Assembly (NCBI GenBank): GCA_965116355.1
Contig: OZ220679.1
Span: 744,001 to 808,000, forward strand
DNA: 64,000 nucleotides
Direction of reading: 5' to 3'
Source of the DNA: UBA1127 sp965116355
GTDB lineage: Bacteria; Chloroflexota; Dehalococcoidia; Lucifugimonadales; UBA1127
The first letter of the stretch is position 1; each line of letters starts with the position of its first letter. The position numbers were made by a program, and so were the translations under genes. Positions 31,724 to 41,757 of this stretch are shown in pieces. The notes under the pieces were generated by a model. It did not search any database. It had not been told where the DNA came from and saw only the letters and a program-made list of their open reading frames with translations.

Positions 31724-32722
31724 ATGAACAACAACGTAACCGTACTGGTAGGCTCGGTGGGGCAGGGGGTGCACCGCAGCACCGACGGCGGCGAGACGTG
31801 GACCCGGGCCAGCGTCGGGCAGGGCATGCACTCCGACGCGATCGTCCGCACGCTTGCGGTGCATCCGGAGAACCCCCACGAGCTGTTCTGCGGCACGGAC
31901 CTTGGCCTCTACAGGAGCTCCGACGCAGGCGAAACATGGGGCCGCGTGGACTGCGAGCTCAACGGCTACTGCGTGTGGAGCGTCGCCATCGACCGCAGCA
32001 ACCCCAGCGTCATGTTTGCGGGCACGGGCACGCCGACGCCGTGCGCCATCTTCCGCTCGGACGACGGCGGGGCGACGTGGAGCCAGAAGCAGGCCGACAT
32101 CGCCGAAGAGTGCCCGGCGGTCGGCGTGCCCCGGGTAACTGGATTCGCCATCGACCCGGCCAACCCGATGAGCGTCTGGGCGGGGATCGAGGTTGACGGG
32201 TTGCGGCACAGCGCCGACGGCGGCGAGACCTGGAGCCGCGTGGGGCAGGAGATCCCCAATATGGACCTGCACAGCGTCGCAGTCGTGCAAGGGCCGCCCA
32301 AGCGCGTGTTCGCTGTCGTCAACAACGACGCGTGGTTCACGGAGGACGAGGGCGAGAGCTGGACCTCGGTGGGCGTCGCGGACAAGTTCCCGCTGCGGTA
32401 CACGAGGGGGTTCAGCACGTCGCCGGCCGACGGGAAGACGGTCTTCTTCACCATTGGCGACGCGACGCCCGGCCTGACGGGCGCGCTCATGCGCTCGGAC
32501 GACACGGGCTCGACGTGGGAGGCCGTCGAACTTCCGGACGAGCCGAACTCCGCGATGTGGGTGGTCAACCTGCAGCCGTGGGACCCCGATGTTGCGTTCG
32601 CCGGCAGCCGCTACGGTTACCTGTACCGCAGCGACGACGCCGGGCGGTCGTGGTCGAGAATCCGGCGGGAGTTCAGCGAGATCTCCTCGGTGCTGTGGGT
32701 GCCGACGGAGGCGGGGGGCTAG
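31724..32722 (+). CDS. BNR/Asp-box beta-propeller protein
   Basis: A 332-residue protein built of sialidase-type Asp-box repeats: STDGGETW (about 18), SSDAGETW, SDDGGATW, SADGGETW, TEDEGESW, SDDTGSTW and SDDAGRSW, spaced 40-55 residues apart. This predicts a six- or seven-bladed beta-propeller. There is no signal peptide, so it seems cytosolic. Relatives include Ycf48-like assembly factors and many uncharacterised glycosyl-hydrolase-like proteins; catalytic sialidase residues are not evident. The ATG at 31724 has AAAGGGGG upstream; an ATG five codons earlier is possible. Flanking genes give no clear function. Confidence 0.8.
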   Translation: MNNNVTVLVGSVGQGVHRSTDGGETWTRASVGQGMHSDAIVRTLAVHPENPHELFCGTDLGLYRSSDAGETWGRVDCELNGYCVWSVAIDRSNPSVMFAGTGTPTPCAIFRSDDGGATWSQKQADIAEECPAVGVPRVTGFAIDPANPMSVWAGIEVDGLRHSADGGETWSRVGQEIPNMDLHSVAVVQGPPKRVFAVVNNDAWFTEDEGESWTSVGVADKFPLRYTRGFSTSPADGKTVFFTIGDATPGLTGALMRSDDTGSTWEAVELPDEPNSAMWVVNLQPWDPDVAFAGSRYGYLYRSDDAGRSWSRIRREFSEISSVLWVPTEAGG

Positions 32723-32795
32723 GCGGGCAGGGGCGGCAGCCACATCGACTGCTGAAGCGGACGACGCGCCGTCCGGCGACTGGGCTGGCCTTTCC

Positions 32796-32824
32796 TTGAC
32801 ACCCCCATGCCCGCGCACTAGCCT
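32796..32824 (+). promoter_or_regulatory. promoter for the ThDP enzyme gene
   Basis: TTGACA (32796-32801), 17-nt spacer and TAGCCT (32819-32824), ending 42 nt before the ATG of the thiamine diphosphate enzyme. The -35 is consensus and the -10 weak. Confidence 0.4.
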
Positions 32825-32866
32825 TGCGCCACCGCCAGAGCAGGCAGCGCGACAGGGAGGTCCGCC

Positions 32867-34660
32867 ATGACGACGAACGAGCCACGGTCCTTCGAGTCCA
32901 CTTGGGGGGAGTACGGCGCGGAAGAGTGGTCCGACGCCATCATGGCCTCCATGAAGATGGGCGGCGTTGACAACCTCTTTTTCGTGTCCGGATCGGAGAT
33001 CGCCTTCTTCCAGGAGAGCGCGGCCAAGGCACGCGAGCGCGAGTGGCCGTCGCCGCGGCTGGTGACGATGACACATGAGGGCGCGGCCCTGCACGCGGCG
33101 CTGGGCAATGCGATGGTCACGGGGCAGCCCGCCGCCACCGCCGTCCACGTCGACGTTGGGACGCTGAACTACGGCGCGGCCATCCACACCGCGTGGCGCG
33201 GCGGCTACCCGGTGCTCATCACCGCGGGCACGGGGCCCCGCGCTTACCCGGGCACCATGCGCGGCGGCCGCGACGCGAGCATCCAGTGGGTGCAGGAGCC
33301 CCGCGACCAAGGCGAAATCCTCCGACAGTACACGAAGCACGACCACCGGCTGGAGACCCTCGACAACCCCGGCCTAATGGTGAGCCGGCTCCTTCAGGTA
33401 GCAATGAGCGACCCGCAAGGGCCCGTGTACATGACGGTGCCGCGCGAGGTCGCCATGCAGCAGATGCCCGGCACGACACGCTTCCCGACGCGCGATCAGC
33501 TCGGCATCGCGCGGCCGGCCTGGCCGGACCCTCGCGACGCGAAGACTGCGGCGGAGTGGCTGGTCAAAGCGAACAACCCCGTCATCTCGCTTGCCAAGTC
33601 GGGCAGGCATCCGGAGTCGGTCGAGGCGCTGGTGCGGCTGGCGGAGCTGCTGGCGATCCCCGTCCGGGAGCAGCAGACGGACAAGATGAACTTCCCCACC
33701 ACGCACCCGCTGCACGGCGTCGGGCCGGACGCCGCGGACGCCGACGTCGTCATAGTGTGCGAGTCGCCGTCGCCCTTCGCGCCGGGACGGAACGCCCCAA
33801 GCGCCGACGCCAAGGTGATCTGGGTTGACCCTGACCCGGTGCAGTCTCGCTACAAGACGATGGAGTACCGCGCCGACATGTGGCTGCCCGTCAGCGTGAC
33901 CGGCGCCGCCGAGGCCATCTACGAGGCCGCGACGGGGTTGCTGACCAAGAGCGACATGGACCGCATCGCCGACCGGCGCGCGCGGCTGGAGCAGCGCAAG
34001 GCTGAGATCGCACAGCGCAACGAGGACCTCGCAGCAGAGGCGTCCAAGCGGTCGCCGCTGCACCCGAGGTGGGTGGCCTACCAGCTCGGGCAGGTGATGG
34101 AGCCGGACGCCATCCTGCTGGACGACGCCCTCAGCAACACGCCCTTCGTGCAGGCGTACCACGGGCGCTCGCAGCCGAGCACGTACTTCAAGAGCGGCGG
34201 GAGCACGGGCGGCTGGGGCAGCTCGGCGGCCTTCGGCGCCAAGCTTGCCAAGCCGAGCAGCGACGTCGTGCTGGCGTCGGGCGATGGCTACTTCATGTTC
34301 GGGACGCCGCTTGCGGGGCTGTGGGCGGCCAACCACCACCGCGCCCCGTACCTGGCCGTTGTGTTCGTGAACGCGTCCTACAGCACAGGCACGCGCGGGC
34401 TGCGGGGCACGTACCCCGAGGGCGCGGCGGTCCGGAGCGGCGGCTACGAGGGCGGCCTCTTCGACCCGCCGCCGGACTTTGCCAAGCTGGCCGAGGCGGC
34501 GAACGGCTACGGCGAGACGGTCACCACCGCCGAGGAGGTCGGGCCCGCGCTGCGCCGCGGCCTCGAGCACGTCCGGAACGGCACGCCGGCGGTCATCGCG
34601 GCGCGCATCCCCACCATCCCGCAGGAGATCGAGATGGGCGGGGGCGCGCGCGGCGAGTAG
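32867..34660 (+). CDS. thiamine diphosphate-dependent enzyme, acetolactate-synthase-like
   Basis: A 597-residue ThDP enzyme with the three-domain layout of acetolactate synthase and benzoylformate decarboxylase. The PYR-domain Glu is in MTHEGAALHAALG near residue 70, the central domain spans about 200-350, and the ThDP/Mg motif begins GDGYFMFG near 471 and ends NASY. It is not IlvB: FAD-binding features and the usual N-terminal GGTFGVPG-type motif are missing. Such relatives include oxalyl-CoA decarboxylase, 2-hydroxyacyl-CoA lyase and sulfoacetaldehyde acetyltransferase. The substrate is unknown. The start has GGGAGG 6-7 nt upstream, and a strong terminator follows at 34697-34727. Confidence 0.85.
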   Translation: MTTNEPRSFESTWGEYGAEEWSDAIMASMKMGGVDNLFFVSGSEIAFFQESAAKAREREWPSPRLVTMTHEGAALHAALGNAMVTGQPAATAVHVDVGTLNYGAAIHTAWRGGYPVLITAGTGPRAYPGTMRGGRDASIQWVQEPRDQGEILRQYTKHDHRLETLDNPGLMVSRLLQVAMSDPQGPVYMTVPREVAMQQMPGTTRFPTRDQLGIARPAWPDPRDAKTAAEWLVKANNPVISLAKSGRHPESVEALVRLAELLAIPVREQQTDKMNFPTTHPLHGVGPDAADADVVIVCESPSPFAPGRNAPSADAKVIWVDPDPVQSRYKTMEYRADMWLPVSVTGAAEAIYEAATGLLTKSDMDRIADRRARLEQRKAEIAQRNEDLAAEASKRSPLHPRWVAYQLGQVMEPDAILLDDALSNTPFVQAYHGRSQPSTYFKSGGSTGGWGSSAAFGAKLAKPSSDVVLASGDGYFMFGTPLAGLWAANHHRAPYLAVVFVNASYSTGTRGLRGTYPEGAAVRSGGYEGGLFDPPPDFAKLAEAANGYGETVTTAEEVGPALRRGLEHVRNGTPAVIAARIPTIPQEIEMGGGARGE

Positions 34661-34696
34661 CCGCATCGGCCTCGCCTCGATGGCGTGAAACTGAAG

Positions 34697-34727
34697 AGCC
34701 CCGCGGGCCGTAGCAGCCCGCGGGGCT
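34697..34727 (+). terminator. hairpin terminator after the ThDP enzyme gene
   Basis: A perfect 12-bp GC-rich stem (34697-34708 with 34716-34727) with a 7-nt loop follows the stop by 36 nt. Only a short T-tract (TCC) comes after, so it is strong as a hairpin but not classic. Confidence 0.65.
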
Positions 34728-34766
34728 TCCTGCGAAATCAAGAGTGAATTCCCCGATTTTGATGGC

Positions 34767-34795
34767 TTGCCGCCTCCCGCTGGCGGGCGCATAAT
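34767..34795 (+). promoter_or_regulatory. promoter for dnaE
   Basis: TTGCCG (34767-34772), 17-nt spacer, CATAAT (34790-34795; five of six consensus bases). It lies 27 nt before the dnaE TTG start and after the upstream terminator. Confidence 0.5.
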
Positions 34796-34821
34796 GGCCC
34801 CAACAACTGCAGAGGCAAGCC

Positions 34822-37800
34822 TTGTTCACCCACCTGCACGTCCATACGGAGTACAGTCTCCTTGATGGGTTGAGCCGGATCGGCCCCATGGTGCAGCGGT
34901 GTCAGGAGCTCGGGATGAATGCCCTCGGCATCACTGACCACGGCGTGATGTACGGGGCGGTAGATTTCTACTCGGCCTGCCGCGAGGCGGGCATCAACCC
35001 CATCCTCGGGTGTGAAGTCTACCTGGCGCCGGGCTCCCACACCTCGCGCACCGCGGCCGACCGCAACCCGTACCACCTGACGCTACTCGTGCGCGACAAC
35101 ACCGGCTACAGCAACCTCATTCAGCTCGTCACGCGCTCGCACCTCGACGGCTTCTACTACAAGCCGCGCGTCGACCGCGACCTGCTCAACCGCTACCGGA
35201 ACGGAATCATTGCCCTCTCCGGCTGCATGAGCGGCGAGTTCGCCGAGCTCACGCTGCAGGGCCGCGAGCAGGAGGCCCGCGCCTCCATCGACTGGTTCCG
35301 CGAGGTCTACGGGGAGAGCTTCTACCTGGAGCTGCAGCGGCACGCAGGCCTCGATGAGTTGGAGCGCGTCAATGCCTCGCTCATCGAGCTGAACCGGACG
35401 CTTGGCATCCCGCTGGCCGCCACCAACGATTTTCATTATGTTCACCAACACGACGCGGCAATGCAGGACATCCGCATCTGCATCTCCACCAACACCACCA
35501 TCAACGACGGCAAGCGCCTGAAGATGCACGGCGACTCCTTCTACCTCAAGAGCCCGGAAGAGATGCTCCAGCTCTTCCCGGACTTCCCGGAGGCCGTCGA
35601 GAACACGCAGCGCATCGCCGACACATGCGACATCCGCCTCAACTTCGACCGCATCCGCCTGCCCCAGTTCCCCACGCCCGACGGCTCCGACCCGCAGGCG
35701 TACCTCGAGCGGCTCTGCCGCGACGGCCTCGAGCGGCTGCGGCCCGGCGCGCCAAAGCGCTATCAGGAGCGCCTCGACTACGAGCTTTCGGTCATCGAGC
35801 ACACGCAGTTCGCCAACTACTTCCTCGTCGTGTGGGACATCATCGCGTTCTCGCGGCGGGAGGGCATCCTCTTCGGCGTGCGGGGCAGCGCGGCGGCCAG
35901 CCTTGTGCTCTTCTGCCTCGGCGTCACCGACGTCGACCCGCTGGAGTACAATCTGGTCTTCGAGCGCTTCCTGAACATGGAGCGCAAGGAGATGCCCGAC
36001 ATCGACATGGACTTCGAGGACGAGCGGCGCGACCAGGTGATCCGCTACGTCGTCGACAAGTACGGGCGCGACCACGTGGCGCAGATCATCACGTTCGGCA
36101 CCATGGGCCCCCGCGCCGCAGTCCGCGACGTGGGCCGCGCACTCGGCCTGCCGTACGCGGACGTCGACCGCGTGGCCCGGCTGATCCCGCCCCGCGCCGG
36201 CACGCTCGCCGAGGCAGTCGAGCAGAGCTTGGAGCTGGCCGACCTCAAGGACGCAGACGACACCCTGAACAACCTCGTCACCACCGCCCAGCGCATCGAG
36301 GGCACCGTCCATCACGTCAGCACGCACGCGGCGGGCGTCGTCATCTCCGCGGACCCGCTGGAGGAGCACATTCCCCTCCAGCGCCCCGTCCGGGACGAGG
36401 AGAGCGGCACGCCGATGACGCAGTTCTCCATGGACCCCATTGCGAAGCTGGGCCTGCTGAAGATGGACTTCCTCGGCCTAGCGAACCTGACCATCCTGCG
36501 GCGGGCCATGGACCTCGTCGCGGCCAACGGCGGGCCCGCGCTCGACCTGCAGTCGATTCCGCTGGACGACAAGAAGACCTTCGAGCTGCTCTCACGCGGG
36601 GAGACGACGGACGTGTTCCAGCTCGAGGGCACGGGCATGCGCCGCTACATCCGCGACCTGAAGCCCAACGACTTCCGGGACATCGCGGCGATGGTGGCCC
36701 TCTACCGGCCCGGCCCCATGGAGCACATCGACCGGTACATCCGCGCCAAGCACGGCGAGGAAGAAATCCAATACCCCCACCCAGACGTGAAGGAGTTCCT
36801 GGAGGAGACGTACGGCGTCATCGTCTACCAGGACCAGGTGCTTCTCATCGTCCAGCGGTTCGCCGGGTATACGCTCGGAGAGGCTGACGCCTTCCGCAAG
36901 GCGATGGGCAAGAAGGTCGCCGCCATCATGGCGGAGGAGAAGGAGGTCTTCATCAAGGGGTCGGTGGAGCGGGGGTACTCGCGGAAGGAGGCCGAGGACC
37001 TCTTCCAGCTCATCGAGCCCTTCGCGGGATACGCCTTCAACAAGGCCCACGCCGTCAGCTACGCCCTCATCGCGTACTGGACGGCCTACTTCAAGGCGAA
37101 CTACCCCGTGGAGTACATGACGGCCGTGCTGAACCAGCGCCTCGGCAACACGGACCGCATGTCGGCGACCATCGGTGAATGCCACCGGATGCGCATCGAC
37201 GTGCGCCCGCCCGACGTGAATCACAGCAATGTTGAGTTCACCATCGAGGGCCCTCATGGCGGCCCGCAGGCAATCCGCTTCGGCCTCGGCGCCATCAAGG
37301 GCGTGGGCGAGGCCGCCGTCGGCGCCGTCGTCGACTCACGCGGCGGCGAGCCTTTCGGGGGCATCGAGGACTTCTGCCGGCGGACGGACATGAAGGGCCT
37401 CAACAAGCGTGTCATGGAGAGCCTGGTCAAGGCCGGCGCCCTGGACTCCCTGGAAGCTAGTCGCGGCGCGTTGCTGGCCGGCCTCGACCGCATCATGGCG
37501 CTGGCGAACCAGGAGGCCGAGCGGCGCCGCAGCGGCCAGACCACGATGTTCGATCTCTTCGGCGAGTCCGTCGACGCGCCGATGCCGGAGATGCAGCTCC
37601 CGCCCGCCGCCGACGCCAGCAAGGGGGAAAAGGCCGGGTGGGAGCGCGAGCTCATGGGTGTGACATTCTCGGAGACGCCCTTCGGGCAGATGCTGGCCGG
37701 GATCGACCCCGGAACCACCTACATCTCCGTGCAGGACATCGAGAGCGAGCAGGCCAACAAGCGCGTGGAGATCGTCGGGCAGGTGGCTTCCGTCCGCTAC

Positions 37801-38555
37801 TTCACCACGAGAAACGGCTCGGCCTCGGCCGCAGTCGAGCTGCGGCTCATGGACGGCGCCGTGGAGGTCGCCGCCTTCGGCGCGACGTACTCGGAGAACC
37901 AGGACCTGTGGCGGGAGGGCAAGTTCCTGCGGGTCAACGGCCGGGTCAGCATGCGGGGCGACCAGCACTCCATCGTCTGCGACCGCGCCGCCGTCTTCGT
38001 GCTCCCGACAAGCGACGAGCCTCCTGCGCCCGCAGACGCACCGTGGGACGAGGGGCCCGTCGAGGAGGAGCCCCCGCAACCGTCGGGCATCACCGTGCCT
38101 GCAGTGCGCCCCGACAGCGGGCACACGGCTCCGCCCGCGCCCGTCGCGGCCGAGCCCACCCCGGTAGACACCCCCCGGCGAACGACGATGACGCCGAGAC
38201 GGCGATCGCCGCCAACGGCAATGGCCACCACGCGGAGGCCGCGGCCAACGGGGCCAACGGGACTGCCGAAAACGGCGCCTCGCATGAGCCAAACGGGAAC
38301 GGAGGCGCGTCCCGGTGGCTCCGGCTCTCGTTGCAGGAGACGGAAGACCCGGAAGAGGATACGTACAAGGTGCGCGAGGTGTTCAAGCTCCTCATGAGCT
38401 TCCCGGGAGAGGACCCGGTTCTATTGGAGGTGCTGACCAACGGCAAGACTGTGCGGCTGGACGCCTCCATGAAGGCACACGGCTGTCAGGATCTCTACGA
38501 GCGGCTGGAGGGCATCCTGGGCGAGGGCATGGTGCGCGAGCATCCGATCGCGTAG
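34822..38555 (+). CDS. dnaE: DNA polymerase III alpha subunit, interrupted by a -1 frameshift
   Basis: The replicative polymerase alpha subunit. A PHP domain opens the protein (FTHLHVHTEYSLLDG), then come the palm with catalytic Asp residues (PDIDMDFEDERR), thumb and fingers (FNKAHAVSYALIAYWTAYFKANYP), and an OB-fold near 970-1050. The first frame runs from TTG 34822 to 38397, but after about 38170 it loses sense. The frame ending at 38555 carries a polar linker and a typical DnaE C terminus (RWLRLSLQETEDPEED...). The switch is a -1 shift at a run of six C (38171-38176). The joined protein is about 1,244 residues. A one-base assembly error is likely, but slippage is possible. Confidence 0.9.
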
Positions 38556-38573
38556 GTGCGGGAGAGGACAGTT

Positions 38574-38861
38574 ATGGCAAGCGACGTACGACTGAGCGAC
38601 GAAGCGGTCGCGGCGGGTCTGGCCGGGCTGGAAGGCTGGAGCCGTGAGGGCGACGCCATCACCAAGGCCTACACCTTCCCGGCTTACATGGAAGGCATCG
38701 CCTTCGTGAACGGCGCTGCGGAAGCGGCGGAGGCCGCCGACCACCACCCGGACATGGCCGTCGGCTACAAACGAGTGACGGTCACGCTGTCCACGCACTC
38801 GTCGGGCGGCATCAGCCAGAAGGACCTCGACCTCGCGGCGGAGCTGAACGGACTGGCCTAG
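38574..38861 (+). CDS. phhB: pterin-4a-carbinolamine dehydratase
   Basis: A 95-residue PCD/DCoH-fold protein. The active-site signature is complete: DHHPDMAVGYKRVTVTL with the two His, followed by STHSSGGISQKD. It dehydrates 4a-hydroxytetrahydrobiopterin, normally regenerating cofactor for aromatic amino acid hydroxylases, and in some bacteria it has a role in molybdopterin or folate metabolism. The ATG at 38574 has GGAGAGGA upstream; a GTG six codons earlier is possible. It starts 18 bp after dnaE and overlaps the convergent tilS stop by 4 bp at a CTAG shared by both. Confidence 0.92.
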   Translation: MASDVRLSDEAVAAGLAGLEGWSREGDAITKAYTFPAYMEGIAFVNGAAEAAEAADHHPDMAVGYKRVTVTLSTHSSGGISQKDLDLAAELNGLA

Positions 38862-40261
38862 CCCGCCGTCCCCTCACGCGATACCTCGACGCTCAGCACG
38901 CTTACCGTGTCCGGCGTTACCCGCGCCCAGTGCGCGATGGCGTGCCCCACGACCCATGCGACACCCCTCGGCGACACCAACAGCGGCACGGCGTCACGCT
39001 CCCGCCGAGGCACATGCGCGTCCACGAGATAGTCCTGCAGCTTGCGACTACCCTCTGCCATTCCCAACGGCTGAATGCGGTCGCCAGGCCGTCGCGCCCG
39101 CAAACTGAGCTCGCCGCCGAGGGCGTCCGCGTCCAGGAAGGCGGTGAAGGGGAGAGATTCCAGGGCGCTCGGCATCGGGACGAGCAGCGTCTCGACGCGC
39201 CAGCCCCGAACCGCCGAAACGCCAGGTACAAAGAGCGCGTGCTCCCCCTCCAGAGGTGGCAATGGGGGCGCTCCCGGCGCATGGAACACGAGGGTGTCGC
39301 GGCGGGCCTCGGCACGGACACCGCCGGGGAGCGGCACCTCCCGGCCCGCGGGCCCCTCAGCGAGCCGCATCGTGGTCTCGACGTGCACAGCGTCAAGGGT
39401 CGCTGCCACCCCAACCTCGTCACAGGCACGGCGAACCGCGAGCGCTTGGAGAGCGGGATGCAGCACGCGCAGCCCCTCGCGGTCCAGAGCAACCGCGCCC
39501 TCGCTAGCCACCGCCAGAGACGGCCACTCGGCGTCCAGCGCGGCGTCAAGGAAGTCCTGTGCGTTGCCTGCGTTCGCGGCCAAGCGGACCAGCGCCCCTG
39601 CGGCGTGGGGGTTCAGCCGCTGCAGCAGCGGCATGACCTCCAGCCGGAGCAAGTTTCGTGGGATGCGGGCGTCGCTGTTGGTCTCGTCCTCCAGCGGCGA
39701 CAGGCCCAGCTCGCGGCAGTAGGCGAGGGTCTCGCTGCGTCGGACGCCCAAGAGCGGGCGAAAGATACGCGACGGGCTCCCATCGACAGGGGCGTCGCTC
39801 AGCACGCTCATGGCGCGCAGTCCCGCCAGCCCCGAGCCCCTCACCGCGTGCAGCAGCACCGTCTCCGCCTGGTCGTCCAGCGTGTGCCCGGTGGCGATTG
39901 CCGCGGCGCCTTCGACTTCGGCGACACGGACAAGTGCGCGGTAGCGGGCGTCGCGGGCAGCGGACTCGGAGAACGAACCATCGCCGCGGCGCGGTACATC
40001 GACGGCCACGACGGTGCACGGCAGGCCCAGCGCCTCCGCGTGTTCGCGGACGAACTCGGCGTCCTGCCCGGACGACGGGCGCAGTCCATGGTCGACGTGC
40101 GCGACGTGCAGGGAGAGTGCATAGGAGTCCGCGAGGCAGTGGAGCGCATGGAGCAGCGCGAGGGAGTCAGGGCCGCCGGACACCGCCGCAACGAGCGTTG
40201 CGCCGGAGAGGCCCGCGGCGTCCACCTGCCGGGCCACCGCCTGCGGCAGCATCGGCATCAC
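38858..40261 (-). CDS. tilS: tRNA(Ile)-lysidine synthase
   Basis: A 467-residue N-type ATP pyrophosphatase that puts lysidine on C34 of tRNA-Ile(CAU), so that AUA is read as Ile. The PP-loop SGGPDSLALLHAL (about 29-41), the HVDHGLRPSS motif and ATGHTLDDQAETVLL are diagnostic. The C-terminal TilS domains (RPGDRIQPLGMAEGSRKLQDYLVDAHVPR) are complete. It overlaps the upstream CBS-domain gene by 4 bp (ATGA) and its stop shares CTAG with the convergent phhB. It is the last gene of the pdxS-pdxT-R3H-tmk-CNNM-tilS run. Confidence 0.95.
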   Translation of the reverse strand: MMPMLPQAVARQVDAAGLSGATLVAAVSGGPDSLALLHALHCLADSYALSLHVAHVDHGLRPSSGQDAEFVREHAEALGLPCTVVAVDVPRRGDGSFSESAARDARYRALVRVAEVEGAAAIATGHTLDDQAETVLLHAVRGSGLAGLRAMSVLSDAPVDGSPSRIFRPLLGVRRSETLAYCRELGLSPLEDETNSDARIPRNLLRLEVMPLLQRLNPHAAGALVRLAANAGNAQDFLDAALDAEWPSLAVASEGAVALDREGLRVLHPALQALAVRRACDEVGVAATLDAVHVETTMRLAEGPAGREVPLPGGVRAEARRDTLVFHAPGAPPLPPLEGEHALFVPGVSAVRGWRVETLLVPMPSALESLPFTAFLDADALGGELSLRARRPGDRIQPLGMAEGSRKLQDYLVDAHVPRRERDAVPLLVSPRGVAWVVGHAIAHWARVTPDTVSVLSVEVSREGTAG

Positions 40262-41565
40262 CGGTCCTCGGGGGACAGCGGATCCTCCGCGCCCACGGGC
40301 GTGATGTAGTGGATGCGCACCCTTTCCACCCTAAGCCCGTTCATCTCCGTGATGGTGAAGTTCACGTTGCCGAACTGGTACTGCTGCCCCTCTTGCGGAA
40401 TGTTGCCGATTCGCTCCAGCAGGAAGCCGGCCACCGTCTCGTACTCGCCCTCAGGCAGGTCCAGGCCCATGCGCTCCATGAGCTCATGCAGGCGCAGGGC
40501 GCCATCGACGGCGAAGGTCACCTCGTCGAGCGCCTCCACGTCTTCCTCTTCGTCCTCGATGTCGCCTGTGAACTCCAGCGGCCCCATCACCTCCTCGCCC
40601 AGCATGACGATGGTGACAAGGCCGGCGACGACGCCGAACTGGTCGACGGCGATGGCCGCCGAGTCGTCCGCCTCCTGCATCTCTTCCAGCAGCTCCGAGG
40701 CGAGCTTGGTGTCCGGCACAAAGACCGGCGCCTGCGCGAGGACCGTCACGTCGCCTCCAAGGCCAATCTGGTGCTGCGCCAGTCCCCTGAGTACCTGCTG
40801 CAGGCTCAGCACGCCAACGACGTTCTCCGGGCTCCCGGCGTAGACGGGGTAGTGGCTGCGCGGCCGCCGCCCCAGCAGCGCGAGGAACTCTCCGAGCTCC
40901 GTCCCCTTTTCCACCAGAATCATCTCGTTGCGAGGGACCATGACCTCCCGCACCTGGTGCTCGGCGAAGCGCAGGACGCGCTCCATAATGCGCGCCTCGC
41001 GAGAGGCGACGGCGCCCGACTCACGCCCCTGCGAGATCATCGCGCGCAGCTCCCCCTCCGTCATGCGCGTCCGTCCACTGGAGCCGCCGAGGGGTTTCAG
41101 CGCCAGCTCAACGATGAAGTTGAGCACCACCACAAAGGGCAGCAGCACCCGTCCCAGCACCCTGATCGGCGGCGCGACGATCAGCGACAGGTTTTCCGCA
41201 TGTCGCACACCGATTGCCTTCGGGACCGTCTCGCCAAAGACCAGCAGGAGCGCCGTCACGACGGCCGTTGCCGACGCCACCGCGAGCCCACCCTCGCCGA
41301 TTAACTGCACCGCGATAGCCGTGCCCAGCGCCGCGGCGGCGGTGTTGGTCAGGTTGTTGGCGAGCAGGATGGTAGGCAGGAATCGCTGAGGGTTTTCGAC
41401 GAGCCGGGCAACAACCCGCGCTCCGGGCACCCTGCTGCGCACCATGTACTGCAGGCGCACACGTTGCACGGAGAGAAGGATGGCCTCTGAGGAGGAGAAC
41501 AGTGCGGAAAAGGCCAGCGCAATAACGAGGAGGACGACGTAAATGGCCAAGCTGCCTTCCGGCAT
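40258..41565 (-). CDS. CNNM/CorC-type membrane protein with CBS domains (DUF21)
   Basis: A 435-residue membrane protein with an N-terminal DUF21/CNNM domain (three to four helices in residues 5-150, with FSSSEAILLSVQRVR and LLLVFGETVPKAIG), a CBS pair (about 200-330; REVMVPRNEMI and DDSAAIAVDQFGVVAGLVTIVMLGEEVMG) and a C-terminal CorC/HlyC domain (about 345-425). Homologues move or regulate Mg2+ and are often mislabelled hemolysins. It overlaps tilS by 4 bp. The gap to tmk upstream is 192 bp and holds no gene that I see. Confidence 0.9.
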   Translation of the reverse strand: MPEGSLAIYVVLLVIALAFSALFSSSEAILLSVQRVRLQYMVRSRVPGARVVARLVENPQRFLPTILLANNLTNTAAAALGTAIAVQLIGEGGLAVASATAVVTALLLVFGETVPKAIGVRHAENLSLIVAPPIRVLGRVLLPFVVVLNFIVELALKPLGGSSGRTRMTEGELRAMISQGRESGAVASREARIMERVLRFAEHQVREVMVPRNEMILVEKGTELGEFLALLGRRPRSHYPVYAGSPENVVGVLSLQQVLRGLAQHQIGLGGDVTVLAQAPVFVPDTKLASELLEEMQEADDSAAIAVDQFGVVAGLVTIVMLGEEVMGPLEFTGDIEDEEEDVEALDEVTFAVDGALRLHELMERMGLDLPEGEYETVAGFLLERIGNIPQEGQQYQFGNVNFTITEMNGLRVERVRIHYITPVGAEDPLSPEDR

Positions 41566-41757
41566 ATGTGGAGGTCCCTCCGGACCCAGACTATGCCCCT
41601 CTCGGGGTCTTCGGGCGCTGGTCCATCGCCCAAGTTCGGGAAGCGGCGCACAGACCCGCTTCTAGGCGACGAATACTAGCATTACGAGTGGCGGGTGTCA
41701 AAATCAGTGGCCTACAGGCCCTCAATCTGGCGACGCCTATGGCGATTGCCCGAATAC

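Noticed and set aside
31682..33346. 554-residue minus-strand frame across two plus-strand genes
   Set aside because: It spans a gene boundary and has no motifs.
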